Shown piece by piece: positions 19,056-28,900 of a stretch of DNA of 36,390 nt (position 1 is its first letter; each line of letters begins with the position of its first letter). Source of the DNA: a virus; the IMG/VR virus record IMGVR_UViG_3300009182_000171, positions 1 through 36,390 of that record. One strand, written 5' to 3'. Made by a program: the position numbers and the translations under genes. Below the pieces are notes generated by a model. It was not told the origin of the DNA, did no database searches, and saw nothing but the letters and a program-made list of their open reading frames with translations.

Positions 19056-21380
19056 TTATCGGGCCCCTTGCGGAATGAACCGACTGCTGATCGCATTGAA
19101 TGCGGGGCCAGAGCCTGCCGAGATGTTGCCTGCAATGCCTGACTCAATTTGACGGAGCATGACGTCCAGGGTGATGCTACCGTCGCTGTTTTTGCGCTGC
19201 TGCACGTCGGCTGTTTGGCCGCTGGTTGGCATGACGTTGACAATGACGTTAGAGCCCCCGCCGTTACCCGACATGGTGACGGGGATGGTGCGGCCATCAG
19301 GCAGGGGGACATAGGCCTCGTTCATACGGCCTTCGCCAAATATGGAGAGCTGCGGGCTTGTGGCAATGCCGCCGTTGGCGTACTGGTTTAAAGCCATGGG
19401 GCCGTAAGGCGTCATGACGTTGCCGTTGGCGCTTGTTGTGATGTATTGGTCAAAGCTGCTGGGCAAAGAGGGCGCCGTTTGGCTTGGACCCATTTGGCCA
19501 CCGCCAAACAAATACCCGAGACTGTTTTTCAGAATGCCCGAAAGCGGGCCCGTTATGGATTGCTGAACTTGAATGCGAATCAGATCGCTGACGATCGAAT
19601 TGGCTAGCGAAGAAAAATTGAGCTTGCCGGTCTTGACAAATTCGACCATGGCGTCTTCCATGCCCCTGAAAGCGTTGGTCACCGCATTTTTGGTGGCGTC
19701 GCCCATTTTGGCGGCTTCGCGCATGTAGTCGCGCAGGCCGTCGCTGAGGCCGCGCAAGGCATTGTTTTGCTGGTCGAGTTGGTCGGCCTGGATGATGTTG
19801 AACTGCGTTTGCGCTTCGCTTGCAAAGCGTTTGACGGCAGCCAGGCGGCGGGCGGCTTCAGCTTGCTCAATCAGGCCCGCGTTTTGATCGGCCATGATTT
19901 GTGACTCAGCCTGAGTCAGCTTGATGCTCAACTCACGCTCAAAGCGCAGGCGCTCAATTTCTGCGCTGGTTTTACCGATGTAACCGGCATTGATTTGGAG
20001 GGCCAGCGCCTCATCTCGCAAGGCCACCAAGTTTCGGGCGTATAGCTCTTGGGATGCCTCTTGCAGTGCACCGCGTTCTGACAACGACTTGTTTTCTGCA
20101 GTCATGACCAGCTGCTTATAGCGGTACAGGTCAATCTCTTTCGCCAAGCTCAGGGCTTGGGTGCGCTGCTGGGCGGTGAACTTGTCACCGCTCACCGCCA
20201 GCATGCGCTGCACTTCGTCAACCTTGCTCATGGCGCCACCCAGGGCGGCGTATTGAGTCGTCAGGCTGTTGATGAAGTTGGCCGCAAAGTCGCTTTGGGG
20301 GCCGTCTTTTTTAGGGACAATGGGTGCTGCAGGCTTATTGGTCGAAACGACTGATGCTGGCTTTTCGAGGTTGACCAGCTGCTTGAGGTTTTCACTGATT
20401 TTTGCGGATGCAGCAATCGCGGATTCAAGCTGCACCCTGATGTTTTTAACGCGATCGGCCGCGCCAGAAATGCCCGATTCAGCTTGTTTTTGCGCAATGT
20501 CCAACTGCCGACCAAGTAATGCAATGCCATTGCCTCGGGCTTTCAGCTCCGACTCCATGATGCCCGCTGCATCCATACCAAAGGTGGACTTTAAGGCTTC
20601 GCGCACTGAAATAAGTGCAGCCACAAAGGTGTTTGAATTTTCTGCAGCCTTTAAAAAATCGGCTGCCATTTTGTTCAAGCCCGGCAAAAAATCGCCAATC
20701 AATTTTTGGTTGACTGCCTCTGAGTACAAGCTCATTTTTTTCAAGCGATCATTGAAGTCTGCCGCTGCCTTGGCCGCACCGCCCCCCAGCTCAATGCCCA
20801 GGCGCTTAGCTTCGTCAGCTGAAGCCGCAAGGCCCGCTGCACCAAGGTTTAAAAATGGAATCATGTCCTCGCCGGACTTGCCAAACACTTTCATCGCCAG
20901 GGCGGCTTTTTCGGGGCCGTCGGCCCAGCCTGAGAATTTTTCGGCAATGTCCGTCAGCACCTGCTCGGTGGGCCGCAGGTTGCCCGCCGAGTCTTTGAAA
21001 GACACGCCCATGGCTTTGAAAACGCTGGTGGCTTCGTCGCTGCCGCCCGCAGCGTCGCCCATGATTTTGGCGAGTTTTTTCAAGCCCTGGCCCAGCTGCT
21101 CAGTGCTGGTGCCCACGGTCTCGCCCGCATAACGCAGCTTAGTCAAAGACTCGACGCTGACACCAGTTTTCTCGCTCATGTCGTCGAGCTTGTCCATCAG
21201 GTCCAGCACGCCTTTGAAATGCTCAATGCTGAACGCGGCTGTTATGGCTGCAGCCAATGGCCCCATGAGGCCGGTGACGCGGGTCACGGTGTCGCTTAGG
21301 CTGGCCATGTTGCGCTGGGCAGACTCGATGGCGGCCTTGGTTTGGTCGACAGCGGTGAGGACTATTTTTGCTTCTGCCAT
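19056..21380 (-). CDS. Tail tape measure protein
   Basis: The 774-aa protein starts with an alpha-helical domain typical of tape measures (MAEAKIVLTAVDQTKAAIES), followed by the conserved helical block FSIEHFKGVLDLMDKLDDMSEKTGVSVE and IAEKFSGWADGPEKAALAMKVFGKSGEDMIPFLN. Residues 350-560 are coiled-coil rich (QAEAARRLAAVKRF) and the C-terminus is Gly/Asn-rich with a GRTIPVTMSGNGGGSNVIVNV motif. It is the longest tail-shaft gene and follows the chaperone pair, as expected. It sets tail length and helps DNA pass the membrane. Confidence 0.9.
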   Translation of the reverse strand: MAEAKIVLTAVDQTKAAIESAQRNMASLSDTVTRVTGLMGPLAAAITAAFSIEHFKGVLDLMDKLDDMSEKTGVSVESLTKLRYAGETVGTSTEQLGQGLKKLAKIMGDAAGGSDEATSVFKAMGVSFKDSAGNLRPTEQVLTDIAEKFSGWADGPEKAALAMKVFGKSGEDMIPFLNLGAAGLAASADEAKRLGIELGGGAAKAAADFNDRLKKMSLYSEAVNQKLIGDFLPGLNKMAADFLKAAENSNTFVAALISVREALKSTFGMDAAGIMESELKARGNGIALLGRQLDIAQKQAESGISGAADRVKNIRVQLESAIAASAKISENLKQLVNLEKPASVVSTNKPAAPIVPKKDGPQSDFAANFINSLTTQYAALGGAMSKVDEVQRMLAVSGDKFTAQQRTQALSLAKEIDLYRYKQLVMTAENKSLSERGALQEASQELYARNLVALRDEALALQINAGYIGKTSAEIERLRFERELSIKLTQAESQIMADQNAGLIEQAEAARRLAAVKRFASEAQTQFNIIQADQLDQQNNALRGLSDGLRDYMREAAKMGDATKNAVTNAFRGMEDAMVEFVKTGKLNFSSLANSIVSDLIRIQVQQSITGPLSGILKNSLGYLFGGGQMGPSQTAPSLPSSFDQYITTSANGNVMTPYGPMALNQYANGGIATSPQLSIFGEGRMNEAYVPLPDGRTIPVTMSGNGGGSNVIVNVMPTSGQTADVQQRKNSDGSITLDVMLRQIESGIAGNISAGSGPAFNAISSRFIPQGAR

Positions 21381-21384
21381 TTTT

Positions 21385-21714
21385 TCAACCTTGCTTGCTT
21401 TGCCAAATCTTCAAAGTCTCTCGCTCCATGACTTGCACGCCTTCCACCGCTTGCGGCCATTCGGTCTTCTCGACGCCTTGCATCTCCAGCATGAATGGCA
21501 GGGTTTCCAGGCGCAGCCCGATCGCGCCGCCAGGGCCCACGTGCCACTGCGTGTCCATGGCGCTGAACACTTTGAAGGCGCTGACGTTTTCAGGCCACAA
21601 GTCAAAGTGCGTGGGCGCTGCAGGCCGCTCGGCTTTGAGTCCAAAGGCTGCGAGTGCTTGATCTTGCGCTTGAACATCGTCAAAACCCTCAATCAAGCAC
21701 CGCGCAGCCTCCAT
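21385..21714 (-). CDS. Tail assembly chaperone frameshift partner (DUF1799)
   Basis: The 109-aa frame (MEAARCLIEGFDDVQAQDQ...) has the DUF1799 pattern, with FDLWPENVSAFKVFSAMDTQW and LRLETLPFMLEMQGV. It is in the -1 frame relative to the gene upstream and begins at an ATG overlapping that gene's stop (TGATG). A slippery heptamer directly before the stop should also make a fused product, with LMEAARC following the upstream protein. The fusion would be about 219 residues and acts in tail assembly with the tape measure. Confidence 0.75.
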   Translation of the reverse strand: MEAARCLIEGFDDVQAQDQALAAFGLKAERPAAPTHFDLWPENVSAFKVFSAMDTQWHVGPGGAIGLRLETLPFMLEMQGVEKTEWPQAVEGVQVMERETLKIWQSKQG

Positions 21715-22043
21715 CAGTTTTTTCTTTTTGACGCCGTGAGTTCGTTCAGGTACGTGCGAAAAATCTCACCGTGTGACGCTGGGTAGGCGTCCAGCAAGTC
21801 GCTCAGCGCGGTGAAGCTGTACGCCACATTGGCACCAGCGTTGTCTTTCATGCCCGACCAACCCACAATGATCTCGCTCAATACGCTGGCATCGTCTTTT
21901 TGCGGCGCATCGGCGATCCAGCCGGTCAGCTCTTTTTTGCCCTTGTGCTTGAAGGTGAACTGCACCTGCAGCGGCTGCACCACGCCGGGTACGCTGAGTT
22001 CAACGGCGGCGGTAAATGTTGGATTCGGATTGACTTGAAACAT
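21714..22043 (-). CDS. Tail assembly chaperone (lambda G-like)
   Basis: The 109-aa protein MFQVNPNPTFTAAVELSVPG with VQFTFKHKGKKELTGWI and IIVGWSGMKDNAGANVAYSF resembles the phage tail assembly chaperone group (TAC) that lies between tail tube and tape measure. It ends with SKRKN and stop TGA, immediately after the heptamer A AAA AAC, so it is both a free protein and the N-terminal part of a -1 frameshift product. It should be absent from mature virions. Confidence 0.8.
   Translation of the reverse strand: MFQVNPNPTFTAAVELSVPGVVQPLQVQFTFKHKGKKELTGWIADAPQKDDASVLSEIIVGWSGMKDNAGANVAYSFTALSDLLDAYPASHGEIFRTYLNELTASKRKN
21717..21723 (-). promoter_or_regulatory. -1 ribosomal slippery heptamer A AAA AAC
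   Basis: In the zero frame of the G-like gene the codons are AGA AAA AAC TGA, giving the canonical X XXY YYZ slip site followed at once by the stop. Shifting back one base continues as CTG ATG GAG GCT, the reading frame of the DUF1799 ORF. This matches the programmed frameshift in tail chaperones of siphophages. Confidence 0.85.
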
Positions 22044-22048
22044 GCGGT

Positions 22049-23008
22049 TTACTTGGTGTAGATGATGATGTCGTCGTTGCCGGCCACGGGCACGCTGCGC
22101 AGGTCAAAGCCGATCAGGCGGCGGCCATTGACGTCTTGTTTGCTGGGGTTGGTGAGTTGCACTGCGCTTAAAAACACGCCCACAATGGCGCCGGCTGCGC
22201 TGCCGTGCTCCAGGCTGATCGCCTGGGTGGTGTTGGATTTGACGTTACCCATAAAGGTGACCTCTTGCGAGGCAGACAGATCCAGGTTGAAGGTGCCGGT
22301 CACGGCGCGGTCGGTGATGTCGATGTACTCGCCGCCCAGTAGGGCGTTGTATTGCACGTTGTTGCCCAGCGTCAACTCCAAGCCCTGGCTGGTGTAGGCG
22401 GTGCCACCGGTCACGGTGCCCGTGGCGTAGGAGCCGCCCAGCTTGACGTCTGAGGTATTGGGGTCGGTGATGACTAATGGGGCCTTCCAGGCGGTCAATG
22501 TGGTGGTGGCGTTGGTGGTAGCGGTGACACCGCCGTCGCGGCCGGTGAAGCTGAATGCAAAGGTGGGTCGGCCACCAATGCTCATGCTCAGCTTGAAGGT
22601 GCCCTTGGCACCCAAGAGCTTGTGCAGCACGCCGTCGTCGTAGTAGTAAAGCGTGGCGCTTTTTTGGTTGCTTGGCGTGTCAGGTGAGTAGGCTTTGTAG
22701 CCCGTCGCACCGGTCTCGGCCATGCCGCAGGCGCGCAGCAGTTCGCCCCATGGGGCAGCGGTGCCAGCGGTGCCAGAGCCTGCCAGTTCAACAGTGAAAT
22801 CGATGGACGCATAGCCCGTGCCCACCAGCTGCTCAGATGCGCCGAAGTACGGGCGAATCAAAGCGCGATCCACGTTTTGAGCGTTCAGCGGATTGACGCT
22901 GACGTTGCTGATCAAGAGGGCATTGGCCGCGCCGGTGGGCGTGGCGTCGGTGCCCTCGGTGGTTTCGATTTTGGCGAGCAGCGCCGTGTTTTTGATGAAC
23001 CGTCCCAT
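22049..23008 (-). CDS. Major tail tube protein
   Basis: The 319-aa protein reads MGRFIKNTALLAKIETTEGT and is Gly/Thr/Ser-rich with many strands, ending with FDLRSVPVAGNDDIIIYTK. The opening helix-strand and the QALISNVSVNPLNAQNVDRALIR-type segment (about 30-50) fit the phage tail tube family of lambda-like betaproteobacterial phages. At this length it is probably tube plus an extra Ig-like domain. It lies between the terminator-like gene and the assembly chaperones. Confidence 0.8.
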   Translation of the reverse strand: MGRFIKNTALLAKIETTEGTDATPTGAANALLISNVSVNPLNAQNVDRALIRPYFGASEQLVGTGYASIDFTVELAGSGTAGTAAPWGELLRACGMAETGATGYKAYSPDTPSNQKSATLYYYDDGVLHKLLGAKGTFKLSMSIGGRPTFAFSFTGRDGGVTATTNATTTLTAWKAPLVITDPNTSDVKLGGSYATGTVTGGTAYTSQGLELTLGNNVQYNALLGGEYIDITDRAVTGTFNLDLSASQEVTFMGNVKSNTTQAISLEHGSAAGAIVGVFLSAVQLTNPSKQDVNGRRLIGFDLRSVPVAGNDDIIIYTK

Positions 23009-23014
23009 GGTGGG

Positions 23015-23446
23015 TTACTCCAGTGTTGAAGATTGAATGCGGTGTTTGACCATGCAGGTCAAGAGCGCGGCGCCCATGCGCTCTTGCTCTTGATCAAAGT
23101 CGTAGTTGATGCTTAGCAAATTGCAGTCGCTCACCAGGCCGCCCAAGGTCGGGTCAACCGCCAGGCGGGCGTATGCACTTTGCAAAACTTGGTCAACGGC
23201 TTGGTCGGGCGCCAGGGTGGTGCTGCGTGCGTAACACTCCACGACCACGGTGGTGTCGACATTGACGGGTGCGCCAAACAGGGCCAGCGGGTCCAGCTCG
23301 GCGCTTTGAACGCGCACCACAATGGCACTGGTCCATTCAGCGGCTAGCGGCTTGGTGCGCGCGCGTGAAATGTTGGGCGACACAGCCGGTGCAGCGCTGA
23401 GCGCAGCGACCATGGCGGTCACGATGTTGTTGAAGGCGGTGGTCAT
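23015..23446 (-). CDS. Tail terminator-like protein (lambda U position)
   Basis: The 143-aa protein begins MTTAFNNIVTAMVAALSAAPAV and has AIVVRVQSAELDPLALFGAPVNVDTTVVVECYARS, an alpha/beta pattern shared by gpU-like minor tail proteins that cap the tail and dock to the head. It overlaps the head-tail joining gene by four bases and precedes the tail tube gene, as expected for a tail terminator. Confidence 0.7.
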   Translation of the reverse strand: MTTAFNNIVTAMVAALSAAPAVSPNISRARTKPLAAEWTSAIVVRVQSAELDPLALFGAPVNVDTTVVVECYARSTTLAPDQAVDQVLQSAYARLAVDPTLGGLVSDCNLLSINYDFDQEQERMGAALLTCMVKHRIQSSTLE

Positions 23447-23721
23447 GCCAGCTCCAGCGTCAACACACTCAGGCCCGTGCCGTCAGGCTCGTGCTGAGTG
23501 ATGGTGTAGCTTTTGCCGGTCACGGCCACGGTTTGGCCTACGGGGTTTGCGGGCACGCTGGCAGTGGGCAGCGTGACCACGGGGGCCACGCTGCTCATGC
23601 CATAAGGGCCCACATTGCCCAGGCTGGAGGCTGCATCAAAAATGACCGACACCTGCACCCCGCCGACCGTGGCCAGCTGGCCGAAGTCGGTAAAGAAGGG
23701 GATGAGGGTTTCGGTCAGCAT
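23443..23721 (-). CDS. Head-tail joining protein (FII-like)
   Basis: The 92-aa protein MLTETLIPFFTDFGQLATVG with VIFDAASSLGNVGPYGM and ITQHEPDGTGLSVLTLELA matches the FII-type head-tail attachment proteins of siphophages (a short beta-barrel with a DGTG loop). It follows the capsid gene and precedes the U-like gene in the standard order. It would join the neck to the tail. Confidence 0.75.
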   Translation of the reverse strand: MLTETLIPFFTDFGQLATVGGVQVSVIFDAASSLGNVGPYGMSSVAPVVTLPTASVPANPVGQTVAVTGKSYTITQHEPDGTGLSVLTLELA

Positions 23722-23738
23722 GACGCGGCCTATCAGCT

Positions 23739-25718
23739 TCAGGCGGTGATGGCGTCAACCATGGTGGCAAACGATTCGATGTTGCGGATGGCCACATCGA
23801 CGTCCTGCAAGGCCACCACGCGGACGGTGCCAGCGGTGCTGCCGGTGTAGGGGTCAACCATCAGGTCCAAGCTGCCCCACATGCCGATCATCAGGTCGGC
23901 AAAGTTACCGAAGATGATGGCCGACAAGTTTGTGCCAGTGCCTTTGGTCAGGTTGGATGGCACGGCGTTGGTGACCGCTGCGCTGTAACCGTTCAAAGGT
24001 GTGTTACTCGGGTCCCAAATGGCATTGCCGTTGGAGGTGACAAACTTCTCTGTAGACTTCAGTTTGCCGCGCACTTTGGCGTTGGTCAGATAACCCATGG
24101 TGTTGACGTCAGCATTGGCTGCCGCGATGGCTGTTTCCAGCGCAATGATGTTGGCCCATGCGGGTGCCAAGCCGTTGGTACCGCCCACCACCCCGGCTGT
24201 GACTTGCGTCATGATGCCGCTCGGTTGGTTGTTGCCGCTGCCTGTGCCATTGATGGCGGCTTGTTGAATGGCGAGACCGAGTACCGTGGCCAAGTCTTGC
24301 TGCACTAGGCCGTCCACGCTGATGCTCGATTGCAGCAACAAGCGACGGCTGATGTCGGTATAAGCGCCAACGGTTTTGGGGGTCATGGTGACCTGACCAA
24401 AAGTTTGTTGGCTCTCAGTGGGCGATGCGTTTTCAGCGATCCAGTAGGCAGTGGCTGCACCGGTTTGTTTGGGGATGGCAATTTGACCGACCAAGCCGGT
24501 CATCATGCGTGCGCCGAGGCGGTCAATGACCATGGCGTTGCGCAAGATGTCGATAAAGTTGTCAGCCAGCAAGTCGGTTTGCACGGTGTTGCCGCCCGCG
24601 CTGGCAGTGCCGACCAACAAGTCACGTTTTTGCACCTCGTAAGGCACAAACATGCCCTGCGAGGCTTTGCCCATGACCTTGGCCACAGCGTCGCTGGTTT
24701 CGCGCTCGAAAGCGGCTGCACGCTGAGCAGCTTGGTCGGTGGGGTTGGCCAAGGCGTTGATTGCACGAATCATGCTGTAGTTCTTGACTTCTTTGCCAGA
24801 CATGCCGATGTCAGCGGTGGGCACAGGCTTGCTGGACATGATGCGGATGGCTTCGGCTTGGAACTGCTCAACAGTTTGGCCTTCTTGAATGGCGCGCATG
24901 GCCATTTCAGCGCCGCCGGGGATGGTTTTGGCAATGGCGGTGATTTCTTTGGCGTGGTCGCGCTGGACGGGGGTTTCGATGGTCATGATTTTTCCTTGGG
25001 GTTTTGAGGTGCTCGATGCGTCTTGCATGGCTGGCACATCGGTTTCGGAGGTGGTGGTGGGGGGGTTGGTGGCTTCGGGTGCCTCGGCCTCTGGGTCGGC
25101 GGGGTCGTCGACTTCGATCTCGATGGTCACGCTCACACCGCGCTCGTCTGTGGTGGAGGCGCTGCGGCCCACGCCCACCGAGGCGTCTGCGGGGACAGAC
25201 ACCAGTGACACTTCGTAAGGCGTCCATGAGGTCACGCGGTAGGTTTCCACACCATCCTCAGTGCTCTCTAAAACAGCCTTATTGATCATGTAGCCGACCG
25301 ATACGTTGCGACGGATGCCGCCAAGTACGTCTTGCCACACTTCCTCTGCTCGAGCGCTTTTTCCAAAGCGCACAACGGCGCGACATACCCTGTCAGCGCC
25401 GATCTCGACAGATTCGACAACGCCCACGACATCTCGGGTGTCGTGGTCGCATAAAAGGTTTGCGCCGCTGCGCAGGCGGCTGGTGTCTACGTTGCTGGGA
25501 GCGCAGCCCAAAATTTCGATGCCCCAATAGCGCTCATAGGGCAACTCGCTGGCAAAGGCCAAGGTGGCGGTGCGAGCGGTTTCGTTGACAGCGGCCCTGT
25601 CAACCAACAAACCGCGAGACAAAGGGGTTTTGTCGTGGTTGATTTTGCGCAGCAAGTCGGCCGACATGGCGCGATCTGTGGTAGCGGGTGTTTGTTTCAT
25701 GCCGCTCATGTTGCCCAT
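23739..25718 (-). CDS. HK97-type prohead protease fused to major capsid protein
   Basis: The 659-aa protein combines two genes of HK97. Residues about 30-205 are an S78-type prohead protease, with His in NLLCDHDTRDV and Ser in RRNVSVGYM. An acidic/Pro/Thr-rich linker (205-250) is followed by a scaffold/delta-like helical region (255-335) and the capsid domain (about 340-659), starting near VPYEVQKRDLLVGTASAGGN and ending IRNIESFATMVDA. The fused protease probably removes itself and the delta region during maturation. It is unusual beside lambda-type terminase and portal. A 41-bp repeat sits directly before and over its start. Confidence 0.88.
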   Translation of the reverse strand: MGNMSGMKQTPATTDRAMSADLLRKINHDKTPLSRGLLVDRAAVNETARTATLAFASELPYERYWGIEILGCAPSNVDTSRLRSGANLLCDHDTRDVVGVVESVEIGADRVCRAVVRFGKSARAEEVWQDVLGGIRRNVSVGYMINKAVLESTEDGVETYRVTSWTPYEVSLVSVPADASVGVGRSASTTDERGVSVTIEIEVDDPADPEAEAPEATNPPTTTSETDVPAMQDASSTSKPQGKIMTIETPVQRDHAKEITAIAKTIPGGAEMAMRAIQEGQTVEQFQAEAIRIMSSKPVPTADIGMSGKEVKNYSMIRAINALANPTDQAAQRAAAFERETSDAVAKVMGKASQGMFVPYEVQKRDLLVGTASAGGNTVQTDLLADNFIDILRNAMVIDRLGARMMTGLVGQIAIPKQTGAATAYWIAENASPTESQQTFGQVTMTPKTVGAYTDISRRLLLQSSISVDGLVQQDLATVLGLAIQQAAINGTGSGNNQPSGIMTQVTAGVVGGTNGLAPAWANIIALETAIAAANADVNTMGYLTNAKVRGKLKSTEKFVTSNGNAIWDPSNTPLNGYSAAVTNAVPSNLTKGTGTNLSAIIFGNFADLMIGMWGSLDLMVDPYTGSTAGTVRVVALQDVDVAIRNIESFATMVDAITA

Positions 25719-25751
25719 GAGGGTGTGAAATTTTCAGTCCAGGCGTTTCAA
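25711..25751. repeat. Copy A of 41-bp repeat before the capsid gene
   Basis: These 41 bp equal 33415-33455 except for one base. The copy overlaps the start codon of the protease-capsid gene and lies after the stop of the 74-aa gene. On the minus strand the element contains CTGAAAATTT; with its flank it has two such boxes about 23 bp apart. Confidence 0.9.
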
Positions 25752-25756
25752 AATTT

Positions 25757-25981
25757 TCAGGGGTTTAAAAAGGCCACCAACTCTTGTTCGCGCTTTTTGC
25801 GGCTGCGTGTTTTGACGGGTGTGTAAGGCACCCAGTGCCAGGGCGTAAAACGCTTTTTTTCTTTGGCTCCACCGGCTTTGCTGACCTCTGCTTCGGCAAA
25901 GTCCACAAACCCCTGCACAGCCGTGGCCAGCGGGCCAAAACCGATGCCTTGCAGGGCAATGACCAGGGGTTTGAGCTGCAT
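25757..25981 (-). CDS. Small basic protein after the fibre gene, 74 aa
   Basis: The protein (MQLKPLVIALQGIGFGPLATAVQG...) has a hydrophobic-amphipathic N-terminal half and a strongly basic C-terminal half (TPVKTRSRKKREQELVAFLNP). It starts two bases after the 1203-aa gene stops and is the last gene before the capsid fusion. An alternative frame extends to 25734 but lacks a better start. Function is unknown; it travels with the fibre-like gene. Confidence 0.55.
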   Translation of the reverse strand: MQLKPLVIALQGIGFGPLATAVQGFVDFAEAEVSKAGGAKEKKRFTPWHWVPYTPVKTRSRKKREQELVAFLNP

Positions 25982-25983
25982 GC

Positions 25984-28900
25984 TTACACCTCGGCCACGG
26001 TGGTGGTGGTGCCCTCGGTGGTGATGCGTTGGCTGACCGTGCCTGCCACCCGCGTGCTGGGTGTGACCACCAGCGATGCGCCGATGCCGTGCAGCTTGGC
26101 CACTTTGGTGACTTGGGCCAGCTCTGCATTCAATTCAGTGCGCACCGCACTGGCCAGTAGCGCCGCATCAATGGCGGGCTTGACCAATGGAATCTCCACC
26201 CGCAAGTTATCGCCCGCTCGGCGTGGATTCAGCACGTATGCGCTGTTGATGGCCTTGGCTGGCAGGGTGTTGAAGTACCCGGCAATCTCCACGCTGTTGA
26301 CACCCGTTCCCAATGTCAAAAACACGCCTGGCTGATTGATTTGAATCTCGTCGGCCTCAATGTCAATAATGGTGCTGCTGCCTGGTGGCAACAAGGCCCG
26401 CATGGCGTTTTCAAGGGCCAGCAACCGATGCACGATGGCCTTGGCTTGCTCCAAGCCGGGGATAGCCATGTCGGCTCCAAAGATCACAGTGAACACGCCG
26501 CCCGCATTGCTGACCGTGATGTTGGCCAGATAGCCCGACACATCCAGCGCGGTGTCCACATCGGGCTCGGTCACCATGTCCGCTTGAATGGCAAAACCGC
26601 CCGCGCTGGTGCTTAAGGTGCGCACGTAGGTCAAATAACCCAGCGTCCACATGGCCAGCTCGACCGGTTGGCCAAACTCGACGATCAGGTTTTTGGATGT
26701 AATGCCCGTGCTGTAGCCAAAGTCGGTAAACGCGCCCGTGGTGCCCGCACGGGCCACCAGGTTGAATGCGCCACCACCAAACCTTGCCACGCTGCAAAGC
26801 GCAAACAAACTGACGCCGGTGGGCAACGTGGCAGGCAAGATAGGCCGCTGGGTGACGCCCGACACAACGGCTTTCACAGCGCCCACCCCGCCCTTGGTGA
26901 GGGTGAATGCGCCGGTGCAGTCGGTCAACGTCACCACCGCCTCGGTGGCCTTGCTGACTGCCAAAGCGCCACTGAGGGACGTGCCGCTCAAAGCAATGTC
27001 ACCCGTGGCCGTGAGGGTGCTTGACGTGCCCAAGCCCAAAGAGCCCGCAGCGGACACAGTGCCCGTGCTGGGCAGGCCGGTGACGGCCGTGATGGCGCTC
27101 AGGGTTTGGTAGTTGGGCAAGCCGCTCAGGGCAATGTTGTTTGCGCTGATCGGCGCATACGTGCCCGCAGCCGTGGCCTGGGCGTTCAGGGTGACGTTGC
27201 CCGATGTGGTCAGGCCGCCCGTCATTGTGACGCCGCCCACAAAAGCCGCTGTGCTGGGCAGGGTCACCATGTTGCCGGTGACGTCAAAAGCTGTTGCAGC
27301 GGTCATGGTGACGTCATACGCGCCCAGGCTCACGTTGGTGCCCTGCTTGGCCGCGATACGGGCCAGCGGGATGCCCGAATTGGTCGTCTCGAAGTACGCT
27401 GCATAGTCATAGATACGGTCGGGGTTTTGCAAGGTGGTGTAGGCCGCCACGGTGGCCTTGGTGGCTTGCGTGATAAATGCGTCTGCGATCAAAGAGACCG
27501 AGACCGACAAGTCGGAAGTGGCGGGCGTAAAGGTAAAGCTCTTCGACGTGAAGCCGTACTGCGCAACCTTCACCCTCCAAGTGCCCGTGCCGCCGGTGGT
27601 GTCCAAGGTGTAGGTGGTGCCGCTGGATGCAACATAAGCAACTTGACTGCCTACGCCATTGCTGACGTAAATTTGCGAGCCTGCCGTCAATCCTGTGAGG
27701 TTCAGCGCCGTGACGATCTGTGTCGTGACATTGCTACCCACAGTGCCGACCGTTGCGCCGCCTGCCAGGAGCGCCGTGACCAAGCCTGTGCCTGAATTGC
27801 TGATCGTGCCGCCCACCACTTGCGAGGGGCTGGTGAAGGTGACTGTGATCGCCGTATTGGAGTTATAACTGAGGCTGCCGGTGATCGACACGTTGGTCAG
27901 ATTGGTGGGTGTGGCCTGGGTGACGTTGCCAGTGATTCTAAGAGTTGAAAGCGCTCCTGATGCCGTAAATGCCGTACTTGCATTGGCGCTGGTAAGTTTT
28001 GTTGCCGCTGTCAAATTGTTGACTTGTGTTGCCGTCCAAGTTGACAGCAATTCCAATTCTTTCCCTGTCGGCGACAAGAAATTTGGTGTCGCAAGATTTT
28101 GCGTTAGAAAGTATTTTAAATAGTCGTAAAGCCGGTCAGCATTAAGCGCAGTTCCTACATCAATTATTTTGGTCGAGCCATTGATTGTTATGCCAGTTTG
28201 CGAGCTGGCATCACTTGTGTAATAGGAATCAGTTACAAGCGGGTTGATGTACGTAATCGGTGCTGTCGGCGTAAACGTTTGTGTAATTTCTGCAATGTCT
28301 TTTCGCCGGGCTGTCAAACTGAACGGCCCAAAATTTGTTGTCACATTAGTTCCGGCTGCAAATGTTTGCCAAGCCAACAAAATTCCCGCCGCGCTTGTCA
28401 CTGCGCCATTAATTGCAGTCGTCCCGCTTGCGTTAGCTATGCGTAAATAAACCGGATTACTTGCGTTGTAAAACGTGCCAGGGAAGTAGGTAAATATTCG
28501 CGTCACAACCGTCGAGCCGGGGTACACCGAGTCTCTGCTGATCGTGCCCACGGTGCCCGCTGCCAAATCTTTCCAAGTCTCATCAACCAGACTAGCAGTC
28601 CCTCCCGAACCGACACCGTCGCCAGTAATAGTAAGTGTTGATCCTGGCAAAACTGGATTAGTTAAGACCGTTTGCCCCCCGCTACGGGCAAGATAAATAT
28701 AAACGTTCTGCGCAATACCGAAACTGCTTTGCTTGGAGGGCAATGCTACGTTGGCATAAGTGCCATTACCGAACTGCGCGTTAATGCCTGCATTTGCACC
28801 AATCGCAAGAACGCGAGTTTCGTTAGAAAATCTCAGTGATCCAAATTTTCCGGCCAGTGGCTCCAAGTGCGTGAACCAAGCGTTTGCAGAGGCTGTGCCC

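Noticed and set aside
25734-26129. 131-aa minus ORF overlapping the end of the fibre gene
   Set aside because: It overlaps the C-terminal coding part of the 1203-aa gene and has Arg/Pro/Ala-rich shadow composition; the 74-aa ORF starting two bases after the stop is preferred.
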